Assembly: GCA_018402635.1 (NCBI GenBank)
Contig: JAGYIP010000009.1
Location: forward strand, 186,001-250,000
DNA from: Burkholderiaceae bacterium
GTDB lineage: Bacteria > Pseudomonadota > Gammaproteobacteria > Burkholderiales > Burkholderiaceae_A
DNA: 64,000 bases
Direction of reading: 5' to 3'
A program made the translations under genes and the position numbers. The notes below the pieces were generated by a model. The model saw only the letters and a program-made list of their open reading frames with translations. It had not been told where the DNA came from and did not search any database. Of the stretch, positions 1 to 10,328 are shown one piece after another; within the stretch, counting starts at the first letter, position 1; every line of letters begins with the position of its first letter.

Positions 1-1
1 C

Positions 2-1282
2 AAGTTTTTTGTTATTTCAGGCTCACCAACCGTTGAACGTGGTATTGCATTTTTTAGGCCGGTGGACTGGGACGATCGCGACCGGTCAACCATGCAAATT
101 TCCCAGGAGTTGCAGCCAAAACTTCTATCAATTCCAGGGGTGAATGCCTTTGCGGTTAATCCACCGGCCCTTGGTCAAAGCGTTCGATCGCGACCCATCC
201 AGGTGGTTATTATGTCCTCCGCACCGGTGGAAGAGTTGGCCGAGGTTACCGAGAAACTGCGAAATAGCCTCAGCGAGAACCCAATGCTTCGAGGCGTTGA
301 TACAGACCTGCAGCTCAATAAGCCGGAGTTTCGTCTTGAAATTGACCGAGAGCGAGCGGCCGACATGGGTGTGCAGGTGGAGGCCATTGGACGGACTCTG
401 GAGAGTTTACTGGGAGGCCGACAGGTAACGCGCTTTAAGCGAGGCAATGAGCAATACGAGGTTGTTGTTCAACTGGAACAACAGAATCGCAATACGCCTC
501 AGGACATCCAGGCTATTTACGTGCGCGGTCGTGATGGTGGTCTTGTAGCACTTTCAAGTCTTCTCAAAATTAGCGAGGCGGTGAGTCCACGCGAGCTCAA
601 TCACTTTATGCAACAGCGCGCTGTCACGATAACCGCAAGTCTTGCTCCAGACATCACCATTGGAGAGGCTTTGGATTTCGTAGAGAAGACTGCCAGAGAC
701 CAGTTGCCTGCAGGCTATACGCTTGACTATGACGGGCAGTCCCGCGAGTTCCGGGACTCTCAAAGCACGCTTTTATTTGTCTTTGTTTTAGCACTGCTTT
801 TTATCTACTTGGTTCTTGCTGCTCAGTTCGAAAGTTTCGTGTTTCCCTTGGTTATTTTAATGACGGTGCCTCTTGCTCTAACGGGCGCACTGGTGACGGT
901 TTATCTCTCCAATGGCAGTCTTAATGTCTATTCCCAGATCGGCCTTGTTGCGCTAATTGGCCTAATTGCCAAGAACGGTATCCTTATTGTTGAGTTTGCA
1001 AATCAGTTACGTGATACCGGTATGTCGGTTTATGAGGCCGCGCGGGCCGCGGCGGTAAGGCGGTTTCGCCCCATTCTAATGACAACCATTGCAACCATTT
1101 TCGGCGCCTTGCCTCTTGCGCTTGCCAGCGGGCCAGGGTCTGAGAGCCGCCAGGAAATTGGCTGGGTTGTTGTGGGTGGCATGAGCTTTGGAACACTCTT
1201 AACCTTATTTGTTATTCCTACTATTTATGCCTGGGTAGCATCATGCGTATCGTCGTCCTCGACACCGAAACAACCGGATTAA
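2..1282 (+). CDS. RND efflux transporter permease (AcrB/MexB/MdtC family), 5' truncated by window edge
   Basis: Frame open from base 2; C-terminal RND motifs (LVLAAQFESFVFPLVILMTVPLALTGAL, GLIGLIAKNGILIVEFANQLR, RFRPILMTTIATIFGALPLALA). Confidence 0.93.
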   Translation, partial: KFFVISGSPTVERGIAFFRPVDWDDRDRSTMQISQELQPKLLSIPGVNAFAVNPPALGQSVRSRPIQVVIMSSAPVEELAEVTEKLRNSLSENPMLRGVDTDLQLNKPEFRLEIDRERAADMGVQVEAIGRTLESLLGGRQVTRFKRGNEQYEVVVQLEQQNRNTPQDIQAIYVRGRDGGLVALSSLLKISEAVSPRELNHFMQQRAVTITASLAPDITIGEALDFVEKTARDQLPAGYTLDYDGQSREFRDSQSTLLFVFVLALLFIYLVLAAQFESFVFPLVILMTVPLALTGALVTVYLSNGSLNVYSQIGLVALIGLIAKNGILIVEFANQLRDTGMSVYEAARAAAVRRFRPILMTTIATIFGALPLALASGPGSESRQEIGWVVVGGMSFGTLLTLFVIPTIYAWVASCVSSSSTPKQPD

Positions 1283-1962
1283 AGCCCGAAGACGGTCACC
1301 GTATTATTGAAGTCGGTGCCATCGAGCTTATTAGTCGACGCCCCTCAGGAAGGCGGCTTCACTATTATTTAAATCCCGAACGCGAGGTTGATCCGGGTGC
1401 CGTTGAGGTGCACGGTCTTACCTATGAGCGCCTTATGAATGAGCCGCGGTTTGAGGAGATCGCTGATGAATTGCTTGAGTTTGTTAAGGACTGCGAGCTT
1501 GTTATACACAATGCCCCTTTTGACCTTGGTTTTCTAAACCATGAGTTTGCTCAGCTTCATCGGTCTGTTCGTATTCAGGCAGGTGAAGGCGCCCAAGATT
1601 CCCCGTGTCGGGTCACCGACAGCCTTCGGCTTGCGCGCGAGCTTCACCCCGGCCAGCGCAACTCGCTTGATGCACTTTGCCAACGTTATGGTGTGTCGAA
1701 TAAACACCGTCATTTCCACGGAGCGCTTCTTGATGCGGAGCTTCTAGCGGAGGTTTATGTGCTGATGACCCGGGGTCAAAATGACCTTGGAATTGGTCAG
1801 CAACAAAGCTACCACGACATACAGCCACTTTCAGACATTCTGGCCGAGGGGCCCTTACTAAGGGCTGTGGTTACTGACCAAGAGGCGCAGGCTCATCATG
1901 ACTACATCACTGGGCTTAAAAAAGAATGCGCAACATCCCCGATCTGGGAGAAAATACGTTAA
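1243..1962 (+). CDS. dnaQ: DNA polymerase III epsilon subunit / 3'-5' exonuclease
   Basis: MRIVVLDTETTGL ExoI motif, HNAPFDLGFLNHE, HGALLDAELLAEVY. Confidence 0.93.
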   Translation: MRIVVLDTETTGLKPEDGHRIIEVGAIELISRRPSGRRLHYYLNPEREVDPGAVEVHGLTYERLMNEPRFEEIADELLEFVKDCELVIHNAPFDLGFLNHEFAQLHRSVRIQAGEGAQDSPCRVTDSLRLARELHPGQRNSLDALCQRYGVSNKHRHFHGALLDAELLAEVYVLMTRGQNDLGIGQQQSYHDIQPLSDILAEGPLLRAVVTDQEAQAHHDYITGLKKECATSPIWEKIR

Positions 1963-2291
1963 TGCTTGCCCTATTTCGAGATAACGCACGCTACGAGTTG
2001 CAGGACCACGAGGTCTTGAAGGTGCTTGCCTACTCCGATTTTCATCCGTGTTCGCAGGCCTCAAGCGCCCGCGAAACCGCGGGGCTTGGCTTTGCGCTTG
2101 GACTGCCGGTTCTTGCCCACGAGCCCGACTGGCTTGTTGACCCCAGCCAGGCAGGCGATGCACCGCACATTGGGGCAGGCGCTAAACATTTGGTTCTATT
2201 GAGATGGGGCAATGGTGATGTCATGCAGGCCGTGGTGGCCGATGATCTCGATTGGCGGCCCTCAGCCCGTGTTGCTCCGGGAGATCTTTAA
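1962..2291 (+). CDS. hypothetical protein
   Basis: Open frame; likely start MLALFRDNARY at 1962 overlapping dnaQ stop; no recognised family. Confidence 0.55.
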   Translation: MLALFRDNARYELQDHEVLKVLAYSDFHPCSQASSARETAGLGFALGLPVLAHEPDWLVDPSQAGDAPHIGAGAKHLVLLRWGNGDVMQAVVADDLDWRPSARVAPGDL

Positions 2292-2722
2292 TGGAATTGC
2301 ACAAAGGCCAGGGCCTTTTAAAGTTTTTACTTCTATTAAGTCTCTTCTCTGTTGTGTTTGCAGTCATCGCCTCCATGGCCCAGCTCTGGTTCTTGCCACC
2401 TTCCAGCCTTAACGCCGCATGGATGCCGCCTCATATGCTGGCTTACGACCTTATCTGGAATGCGATGCACGACCTGGCTCGCTGGGGCTTAAGCCAGGGC
2501 CTTCTGCCGGAGTCAGTGCGGCAGTTTAAGTCGCAGGGCGTGCCTGCCTTTCTGCCTTGGCTTGTTCTTGCTGCCTTTCTGCTTGCGCTTGCGGGTCTGG
2601 TTGGCCTGGTTTCGTCGGTCAGTCCTGCCTCGGCTCAGTCCTCAAAGCATGAGGCTGAGCCTACTCTGGCTGGGGAGGGCGCAGCGCAAGAGCCGCCCGT
2701 AGCCTCGCCGAAGGCCCGTTGA
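2291..2722 (+). CDS. hypothetical membrane protein
   Basis: MELHKGQGLLKFLLLLSLFSVVF..., two hydrophobic segments. Confidence 0.55.
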   Translation: MELHKGQGLLKFLLLLSLFSVVFAVIASMAQLWFLPPSSLNAAWMPPHMLAYDLIWNAMHDLARWGLSQGLLPESVRQFKSQGVPAFLPWLVLAAFLLALAGLVGLVSSVSPASAQSSKHEAEPTLAGEGAAQEPPVASPKAR

Positions 2723-2867
2723 TTCCGCCTTCCCTACTTTCACAGCGCCTGCTCCTACGGCGCCTCATGCCTATGGTGCCCATGGTGCCCAGGGGGCTGA
2801 GAGCGAGCGGCCTGGCGCAAGCCGCGATCAAGACGACGGATTTGGTAAGCTCGTTGAAGAGAGTCTT

Positions 2868-3104
2868 TTGTATTCTGAGGCGCAGCTCGCGCATGCTCAA
2901 GAATCGGTCGAGCGCCTGCGAAGGGCCTTGGTCAACGTTTATTTAGATGCCGGATCAACAGCAACAGAAGACATGCAAGACCTTCGCACCAGTATTGAGG
3001 AGCTTGAAATTACCCTTGAAACCCTTAAGGGAGAGCAGCACCGGGTTATGGCCGCCTTGGTCAGCCAGGCTCCCTCGTCTCATGTCTCAGCCGCCTCCCA
3101 CTGA
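2868..3104 (+). CDS. hypothetical coiled-coil protein (start may lie further upstream; frame is open from at least 2721)
   Basis: Heptad-like charged sequence EAQLAHAQESVERLRRALVNVYLDAGS...; overlaps next ORF. Confidence 0.45.
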   Translation: MYSEAQLAHAQESVERLRRALVNVYLDAGSTATEDMQDLRTSIEELEITLETLKGEQHRVMAALVSQAPSSHVSAASH

Positions 3105-3822
3105 TCTCGAGAAGTCTCTCGACGGTCTTCTGGCAGGCCTCGATAACCTTTTGGCCTCACGAGACCGGCTGGTCTCGGCCCAGTCCATTGCCGTTGATAA
3201 CAATGCAGAGGTCGGGCTGCCTAGCGAGGCAGACTGGGAGTTTCTGGGGCTCGTTGCCTCGGTGGGCTGGGTTGCTCTGTCCCCCGATCGCGTGGCGGGG
3301 ATGGCACGCGGGGCAAGGGCGATGCTTCGACGGCATTTGCGCAGGCGGGCCGCGACCTTTGCCTTAGCCAATGGGCGGTCTCACCTGCTTTCCCCGCGTT
3401 GGACCCGTCTTATGGGAAACCTTGGCGAGGACCTGCTTATTGACCAGACCGATGACGCAGAGGGTCTGCTGATATCGAGCGCAAAGCCTGTTCTGCCATC
3501 CGTACTTCTTCAAGATCTGGCGATACTTGCCGGCCCAGTAGGCGAGACCCTTACCCTCATTCCGATGGCTCGGGGAGAGGCGGTCTACCTACCGTCGTTT
3601 CCCGAGCTTGGTCTTGCCACGCAGTCCGACCAGGGCCTCCAGCGCCTGCAGGGCCTCCAGGGCGCCGAGAGCGCTTTGTCAACCGCGGTTCATTGGTCCT
3701 TTCACGAGGGTGAACCATGCCTTTTCTTCTGGCTCGATGACGACCTAGACCAGCAGCCTGCGGTTTTAGGCATGGGGCTGCTCGGCTCAGGTGAAACCCG
3801 GCTTATCCTGCGAAGACCCTAA
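3084..3822 (+). CDS. hypothetical protein
   Basis: Long ORF; start MSQPPPTDLEKSLDGLL at 3084 overlaps preceding ORF end. Confidence 0.55.
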
Positions 3823-3886
3823 GATCCTTCCTTTCAGTTGCAAAAAAGTCAATTAAGGTTGACACTAGAACTGTCAGGGAGGCTTT

Positions 3887-4342
3887 ATGCCACAGTCTAC
3901 GCTGTCTACGCTGGTTTATCACAGTCGCGCTTCTCAGCTTTTCACAGAGATCGATCTGCTGTATTTGCTTGCTGCGGCGCGCTCGCGTAATCAGGCAGAA
4001 GGTCTTACCGGCATGCTCGTCTACGATGAAGGGCACTTTTTCCAGTGGCTTGAAGGCCCTGCCTTACCGCTTCAAAGGGTATGGACTGCCATTCGACACG
4101 ATGCACGCCATGAGGCCATCGAGGTTATCGCCGATTCCGAGATCCCTTTGCGCCTTTTCAGCGATTGGCACATGCAGTTTGCCCATCGTGGGGGAAAGGC
4201 TGCACGACACATCGACGGTCTTATTCAGGCACCCGAAGATGTATTGACGGCCTTGCACCAAAACCCCCGGTGTGTTGCCGAAATTCTGGCAGAGTTCAGT
4301 TGCCTGGGTGCAGGCCCCTATGCAAGAGAGCTTGGGTTTTAG
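3887..4342 (+). CDS. BLUF-domain blue-light (FAD) sensor protein
   Basis: LVYHSRAS...ARSRNQAEGLTGMLVYDEGHFFQWLEGPALPLQRVW...FSDWHMQF: BLUF Tyr, Asn, Gln and Trp positions present. Confidence 0.88.
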   Translation: MPQSTLSTLVYHSRASQLFTEIDLLYLLAAARSRNQAEGLTGMLVYDEGHFFQWLEGPALPLQRVWTAIRHDARHEAIEVIADSEIPLRLFSDWHMQFAHRGGKAARHIDGLIQAPEDVLTALHQNPRCVAEILAEFSCLGAGPYARELGF

Positions 4343-4344
4343 GT

Positions 4345-5670
4345 TTAAGCAGTAAGCTTTTTTACAAGAATCTGTGAGCGCCTGGCCTGATCGTAGGCCT
4401 GTTGGCGTGTTACCGGAAGCTCGTCAATGGCTGTGGGCTGGAACCCCCGCTTAAGAAACCAGTGGGTTGTGCGTGTGGTGAGTACAAAGAGCCTTTTTAA
4501 ACCCGCCTGGCGTGCCTGACCCTCAATGCTTTTAAGAAGTCGTTCCCCGTCGCCCATCTCGCGCGTATCCGATCGCACCATGAGGCAACCGAGTTCACCC
4601 ATATCCGAACCCTCGAAGCTGTAGAGCGCCGCACAGCCAAAAATAACACCGTCATGTTCAATGACCGTAAAAAACTCAATATCGCGTTCAATCTGGGCGC
4701 GACCCCTTAGAACCAGGGTTCCATCGGCTTCGAGGGGTTCAAGTAAAGACACAATGGCAGCGACATCATCAACCGTTGCAGGCCGAAGGGCTTCAAGGGT
4801 CTCCTCGACAATCATGACGCCAACACCGTCGTGGGTAAAAAGCTCAAGCAGCAGGGCGCCGTCTTTTCGAAACGGCACGAGATGCGCGCGCTCAACACCG
4901 CCCCGACAGGCTTTTAGTGCATGCTGAAGCGCAATACTTGCCTCTTCTCCAATGGCCTCACGTTCAATAAGCTGTTCAGCCTGCAGTTCCGTAATCTCAA
5001 CAAGAGGCCTGCCGTTGTCGTTAGGAACAGCCTCGTCCGTCACTAAGAAAACGAGCTTGGCTGCATCAAGGGCTATGGCAAGGCTGGCTGCAACATCCTC
5101 GAGCGATAAATTAAAGGCCTCGCCGGTTGGCGAAAAGCCGAGCGGAGGCACAAGAACAATAAAACCTGAGTCAAGAGCCTGTCGAATGGAGTCGGCCTCA
5201 ACCTTACGCACCACCCCGGTGAGTTCGAAGTCCACACCATCGACAATGCCGACAGGTCGGGCCGTGACAAAATTTCCACTCATGAGTCGAATGCGTGAGT
5301 TGCCCATGGGCGTATTGGGTAGGCCTGCCGAGAAGGCTGCTTCAATATCAAGCCTGAGTTCACCAGCGGCCTCTTTGGCACACTCCAGTGCAGCACGGTC
5401 GGTAATTCGCAGGCCCTGGCTGTAGTGCTCTTGAATATTACGAAGGCGAAGCTGCTCTTGAATTTGGGGCCTTGAGCCATAGGTAATCACGAGCCGCATG
5501 CCCATGGCCTGCAAAAGAGCGAGATCGTGCACAAGCGACTCCAGCTGGCCTTCGGCCACCAGCTCCCCCGGAAACGCAATAACGAAGGTCTTGTTGCGAA
5601 ACGCGTGAATATAAGGCGCTACAGTGCGTAGCCAACCAACGAAGTCGGGCTGATGATTCGAAGGGATCAT
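4345..5670 (-). CDS. argA: amino-acid N-acetyltransferase (N-acetylglutamate synthase)
   Basis: AAK-like domain plus C-terminal GNAT (ELGCLMVRSDTREMGDGERLLKSIE...LFVLTTRTTHWFLKRGF). Confidence 0.93.
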   Translation of the reverse strand: MIPSNHQPDFVGWLRTVAPYIHAFRNKTFVIAFPGELVAEGQLESLVHDLALLQAMGMRLVITYGSRPQIQEQLRLRNIQEHYSQGLRITDRAALECAKEAAGELRLDIEAAFSAGLPNTPMGNSRIRLMSGNFVTARPVGIVDGVDFELTGVVRKVEADSIRQALDSGFIVLVPPLGFSPTGEAFNLSLEDVAASLAIALDAAKLVFLVTDEAVPNDNGRPLVEITELQAEQLIEREAIGEEASIALQHALKACRGGVERAHLVPFRKDGALLLELFTHDGVGVMIVEETLEALRPATVDDVAAIVSLLEPLEADGTLVLRGRAQIERDIEFFTVIEHDGVIFGCAALYSFEGSDMGELGCLMVRSDTREMGDGERLLKSIEGQARQAGLKRLFVLTTRTTHWFLKRGFQPTAIDELPVTRQQAYDQARRSQILVKKLTA

Positions 5671-5771
5671 GACTTGCTATAAGAATCTCGGAAAGGACTG
5701 TACCGAAGGTTAGGAGGTTCATCGCCTCGGTGCAAGTGAAAACCTATAATTTGATTGTGACGCCCTCCTTA

Positions 5772-8700
5772 ATGTTGTCTTCTTCGCATGACCAGCCCAT
5801 TTCTTGGGAGTATGGGTCTTTCCAGTTTCCTTCAGACCTTCCTGTCTCCGAAAACTGGCAACGCATTGCCGAGGCTATTCTTGCGAATCCCGTAACCATA
5901 GTCTGCGGAGAGACGGGCTCTGGAAAAACCACGCAGCTACCTAAAATTGCCTTAGCCTGCGGCAGGGGTCGTCACGGGAAAACCATTGGGCATACCCAGC
6001 CGCGAAGGCTTGCAGCGGTTACGGTGGCACGCCGTATCGCCGAGGAGCTTGCCGTAAGCTGCGGTCGAAGCTCCTCAAGCGCTGTGGGCTATAAGGTGCG
6101 GTTTAACGACCAAAGCCGATTAGGCGTTCCTATTAAGCTTATGACCGATGGCATTTTATTGGCCGAGCTTCAGGCAGACCCGATGCTCTCGCGGTATGAC
6201 ACCATTATTGTGGATGAGGCGCATGAGCGCAGCCTGAACATTGATTTCCTCTTGGGGTATCTGCAGCGGCTCGTTCATCAGCGGCGCGATACCTTCAGGC
6301 TAATCATTACGTCGGCCACGTTGGATGCGGAAAAGTTCTCGCGTCACTTTGCACTTAATGGCCAGTCGGCTCCGGTTATTGAGGTTTCCGGAAGGCTCTT
6401 TCCTATCTCAATGGCCTATCGGCCACCGCAAGACGAGGGCGATGGCAGCGAGCTTGCCGATCAGATCGCCGCGGTTGTGCTTGACATTCTGCAGACCAAG
6501 GTCTTTGCCGAGCACCAGCCGGTCTTAGCGGCAGCCCAGGACATTCTCTGCTTCCTTCCGGGGGAGCGCGAAATACGCGCATCCATTGAGGCTGTCCAGG
6601 AAAGGCTTGTCGGCCGCCCTCTCGGGCAGCAGGTTGAGCTTATCGCCCTGTACTCCCGACTCACCCAGGTGGAGCAAGACCGAGTCTTTCGGCCGGGGGG
6701 TCTTCGTCGCGTTGTCTTTGCAACCAATGTAGCCGAGACATCCATTACGGTTCCGCGCATTGGCTATGTGGTTGATTCGGGGCTTGCTCGTGTCAAGCGC
6801 TACAGAGTTCGAGGCAAAGTGGAGCAGCTTCAGGTCGAGCCCATTTCACAGTCGCAGGCAAAGCAGCGGGCGGGTCGCTGCGGCCGTGTGGGACCGGGCA
6901 TTTGTTTTCGGCTTTTTGGTGAAGACGAATTCCTGGCGCGTCCTGTTGACCAGGATCCCGAGATACGTCGTTCTTCGTTAGGGGCTGTCATTCTTCGAAT
7001 GCTCTCAATGGGCATCGACGATATTTCGGGCTTTGCATTCATTGACCCGCCTTCCGGTCGATCTCTGGCCGACGGCATGGCGCTTCTAAGCGAGCTGCAG
7101 GCTACTGAAAATGTACAGGGCAAGACCCAGCTCACCGAAGTGGGTAAGACGCTTGCAGAGCTCCCCCTCGACCCTCGGTTTGCACGCATATTGCTTGCGG
7201 CGCGCGAGCGCGCTTGTTTAAAGGAAGCCCTAATTATTGTGACGAGCCTATCGCTCTCGGACCCCAGGGAGCGGCCGCTTGATCGCCAACAGGCCGCAGA
7301 CACGGCGCACCAAAGGTTTGCAGATGAACGCTCTGAGTTTTTGTCCATTGTCAGACTCTGGACATTCATTGAGACCATTTTTCAAGAGGCGGGTTCGCGT
7401 CGCAGACTCGACCAGAGGCTTCGAGCGGAGTTTCTCTCGCCCAATCGTGTACGCGAATGGCGTGAGCTTTATGGTCAGATTAACGACTGGATTTCTAACC
7501 AGGGATGGCGTCTGAACGAACGCGCCGCCGACTATGAAAGCCTGCATCAGGCCTTGCTAACGGGGTTGCTGTCGAATGTGGGCTGCCGGCTTGAGGAAAA
7601 GAGCGCTCGCGATAAGGGTCTGGCCTCGTGGCAGGGCTGCCATGAGGTTCGTTTTTACTTATGGCCGGGAAGTGGTCTTCGAAAAAAGCCACCACGCTGG
7701 CTGCTTGCGGCAGAGCAGGTGGACACCACACGACTTTTCGCACGCACGGTGGCGGCCATTGAGCCTGAGTGGATAGAGCAGCAGGCCAAGGCCTTATTGC
7801 GCTGGAGCTATACCAACCCCCATTGGGAGAAGAAGTCGGGTAAGGCGGTTGGCTATGCAAAGGCAACCCTTTATGGCTTAACCGTGGTTGCCCAGCGTCG
7901 GGTGGCATGGTCCTCTCTTGGCGAAGAGCAGGCTCTTGAGGCAAGGGGCTTACTTATTCGCGAGGGCCTTGTGCACGGCGAACTCTTGGTTAGTCTTGAT
8001 TTCGTAGAGCACAACCTGCGTCAGGTTAAGGAGCTTGAAAGGCTTGAACAGAAGTCCCGTCGTTTTGACCTTTTGGTGGACGAGTCTCTTATTGAAGCCT
8101 TTTATGACAGCCGTCTGCCGAGTTCGGTGGTTGACCTTGACAGCCTCGTGAAGTGGCATCGAGCAGAGAAAAAGGAAAAAACCACCGGCCTTAAGCTCTC
8201 GCGCGAGGACCTTCTTCGACGCGATGCCAAGGGCATTTCAAGTGAACAGTTTCCAAGAACCATTAAGGCCCCGTTTGCAATGGCGGTGGACTATCACTTT
8301 GAGCCGGGCGCTGCAGACGATGGGCTGACCCTTACGGTTCCCTTATCGGGCCTTTCTGCTGTGCTTGCCAGCCAGGCCGAGTGGCTGGTACCAGGCATGC
8401 TTAAAGAGAAGGTCCTTGCACTTGTAAAAAGCCTGCCCAAAGCCTTGCGTCGCCCGCTTGTTCCCGCAGATACCTATACGCAAGAATTTGTCGACCGCTG
8501 GGCAAACAGGGCAGGGGAGTTTTCGCTCGTTCGATCGTTGGTGCTCGATATTTCAGAGTCGCGCGGTCTGTCGGTTAGGCCCGATGATTTTCGACGCGAC
8601 AGCATCGCCCTCCATCTTCAGCCCATCTACAAGGTCGTCGATGAGCATGGTCGTATTCTTGCCAAGGGACGCGATCTGGCGCAGATTCGTGAGCTGCTTG

Positions 8701-9455
8701 ACTGTCAGGATCCGGCCGAAGGCGACAATAAGAGTCAGACCGACTTCATTCGCAGGCTTGAGCAACCAATGAGGGAGCCTATTCGCTCTCTGGAAAAAAG
8801 TCTGCAGGCCGATCAGTCCTTGCTTTTGGTCTGGTCGTTGTGGGGCGGCGCCAAGCACGGCTCGCTTGAGAAACTAAGTGAGCAGCTTGTCGCAGCGGCA
8901 TACACAAGGGTAGGGATGCTTGATGACCCCCTTCCAGAAAACGACCAACAGACCCAGGACCGACTGCAGCGTTGCCGGCCGAAATTCCTTTTAGTTGCCC
9001 AGGAGTTGCAAAGGCAGCTTCTTGAGCTTCTTACCGAGCACCAGCGCTTAAATAAGCGGCTTGCAACGGCAACCCTTACCCCGGCTGCGAAGAAAGACAT
9101 TCAGGCCCAGCTGGCTCGGCTGCTTCCCAGTGACTTTCTTGTGGTCACGCCTCACGAACGCCTTCGCCACATCACTCGCTACCTAAAGGCCATTGGTCTA
9201 AGGCTTGAGAAGTATCGCAGCGATCCCAGGCGTGATGAGCTGCGACTTTTCGAACAACTAAAGGTGGAGCAGCCTTTCTGGACAGCAGCCTCGCGATACA
9301 GAGGGCAGTGGTCTGAGGCTATGGTTGAGTTTCGTTGGATGCTTGAGGAGTGCCGTGTTGTTCAATTTGCCCAAGAGCTTAAGGCACCCTTTCCAATGTC
9401 TGTAAAGCGGCTTGAAAAATCTTGGGCCACACTTAGCCGTGACTTTTTTCAATAG
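5772..9455 (+). CDS. hrpA: ATP-dependent RNA helicase HrpA
   Basis: DEAH helicase: CGETGSGKTTQLPK, DEAHERSLN, ITSATLD, VVFATNVAETSITVP, QRAGRCGRVGPG; about 1230 aa with HrpA C-terminal region. Confidence 0.95.
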   Translation: MLSSSHDQPISWEYGSFQFPSDLPVSENWQRIAEAILANPVTIVCGETGSGKTTQLPKIALACGRGRHGKTIGHTQPRRLAAVTVARRIAEELAVSCGRSSSSAVGYKVRFNDQSRLGVPIKLMTDGILLAELQADPMLSRYDTIIVDEAHERSLNIDFLLGYLQRLVHQRRDTFRLIITSATLDAEKFSRHFALNGQSAPVIEVSGRLFPISMAYRPPQDEGDGSELADQIAAVVLDILQTKVFAEHQPVLAAAQDILCFLPGEREIRASIEAVQERLVGRPLGQQVELIALYSRLTQVEQDRVFRPGGLRRVVFATNVAETSITVPRIGYVVDSGLARVKRYRVRGKVEQLQVEPISQSQAKQRAGRCGRVGPGICFRLFGEDEFLARPVDQDPEIRRSSLGAVILRMLSMGIDDISGFAFIDPPSGRSLADGMALLSELQATENVQGKTQLTEVGKTLAELPLDPRFARILLAARERACLKEALIIVTSLSLSDPRERPLDRQQAADTAHQRFADERSEFLSIVRLWTFIETIFQEAGSRRRLDQRLRAEFLSPNRVREWRELYGQINDWISNQGWRLNERAADYESLHQALLTGLLSNVGCRLEEKSARDKGLASWQGCHEVRFYLWPGSGLRKKPPRWLLAAEQVDTTRLFARTVAAIEPEWIEQQAKALLRWSYTNPHWEKKSGKAVGYAKATLYGLTVVAQRRVAWSSLGEEQALEARGLLIREGLVHGELLVSLDFVEHNLRQVKELERLEQKSRRFDLLVDESLIEAFYDSRLPSSVVDLDSLVKWHRAEKKEKTTGLKLSREDLLRRDAKGISSEQFPRTIKAPFAMAVDYHFEPGAADDGLTLTVPLSGLSAVLASQAEWLVPGMLKEKVLALVKSLPKALRRPLVPADTYTQEFVDRWANRAGEFSLVRSLVLDISESRGLSVRPDDFRRDSIALHLQPIYKVVDEHGRILAKGRDLAQIRELLDCQDPAEGDNKSQTDFIRRLEQPMREPIRSLEKSLQADQSLLLVWSLWGGAKHGSLEKLSEQLVAAAYTRVGMLDDPLPENDQQTQDRLQRCRPKFLLVAQELQRQLLELLTEHQRLNKRLATATLTPAAKKDIQAQLARLLPSDFLVVTPHERLRHITRYLKAIGLRLEKYRSDPRRDELRLFEQLKVEQPFWTAASRYRGQWSEAMVEFRWMLEECRVVQFAQELKAPFPMSVKRLEKSWATLSRDFFQ

Positions 9456-9479
9456 GGTTGTTTATTTAGAAAGCAGCGT

Positions 9480-10328
9480 ATGACAGCAAGCACGAGCGGC
9501 GCACCCTCCCAGCCCGAGCCGGGCCTGAGCATTGGTATTTTTATTCTTGGCGATGAGATTCTTTCTGGCAAGCGAGAAGACCGTCACTTCACAAAGGTAA
9601 GGGAAATTCTCTCAAGTCGCGGCCTTGGCCTAAGCTGGGTTCAGTACCTTGGGGACGACCGTCAGCGCTGCGTTTCAGCCTTTGAGCAGTCTTTTGCTTC
9701 CCAAGACCTTGTCTTTAGCTTTGGAGGAATTGGCAGCACACCCGATGACAATACCCGTCAGGCTGTCGCTAAGGCGCTTCATTTGCCGCTTATCTTGCAT
9801 CCGCAGGCCGAAGCGTTAATTCGACAACGGTCTGAAGAGACCGGGCAGCCATGCACACCTGAAAGGCTGCGCATGGGCGAGTTTCCTAAGGGTGCGTCGA
9901 TTATTCCGAATGCCTATAACCGCATCCCTGGGTTCTCGATTCACCGGCATTACTTCTTGCCTGGGTTTCCAGTTATGGCCTGGCCGATGATGGAGTCGGT
10001 GCTCGATCAGAGTTATTCGATGTTTTTCTCGGAGTCCTGCGAGATCGATCAGTCGCTCTTGGTTGCAGGGATTTTTGAGGCGACCGTGACCCCTTTGCTT
10101 GAACGGTTAGATAAGGCCTATCCCGATCTACGTATCTACAGTCTTCCCTCAGCCCCCAGCCCGGGCGATTCAGGCCCAAGGCGGCTGCTCGAGCTCGGTG
10201 TTAAGACAAGGCTTGTGGCCACGCAAGGCCAGGCGGAGGAACGCCTTGGCGTGGCGTACAACGAGCTTAGGCAGGGTGTACTTGAACTCGGCGGTCTGAT
10301 CTCCAAAGAGTCCTTGGTACGCAGGTAA
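9480..10328 (+). CDS. molybdopterin-binding / CinA N-terminal-like protein
   Basis: IGIFILGDEILSGKREDRH...FSFGGIGSTPDDNTRQAVAKAL, MoaB/Mog-type motif. Confidence 0.85.
   Translation: MTASTSGAPSQPEPGLSIGIFILGDEILSGKREDRHFTKVREILSSRGLGLSWVQYLGDDRQRCVSAFEQSFASQDLVFSFGGIGSTPDDNTRQAVAKALHLPLILHPQAEALIRQRSEETGQPCTPERLRMGEFPKGASIIPNAYNRIPGFSIHRHYFLPGFPVMAWPMMESVLDQSYSMFFSESCEIDQSLLVAGIFEATVTPLLERLDKAYPDLRIYSLPSAPSPGDSGPRRLLELGVKTRLVATQGQAEERLGVAYNELRQGVLELGGLISKESLVRR

Noticed and set aside
4952-5425. 157-aa plus-strand ORF
   Set aside because: Antisense to argA; Ser/Arg-rich low-complexity translation typical of shadow ORFs.
6830-7378. 182-aa minus-strand ORF
   Set aside because: Antisense to hrpA with Ser/Arg-rich composition; no homology-like motifs.
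7495-7944. 149-aa minus-strand ORF
   Set aside because: Antisense shadow of hrpA, Pro/Arg/Ser-rich.
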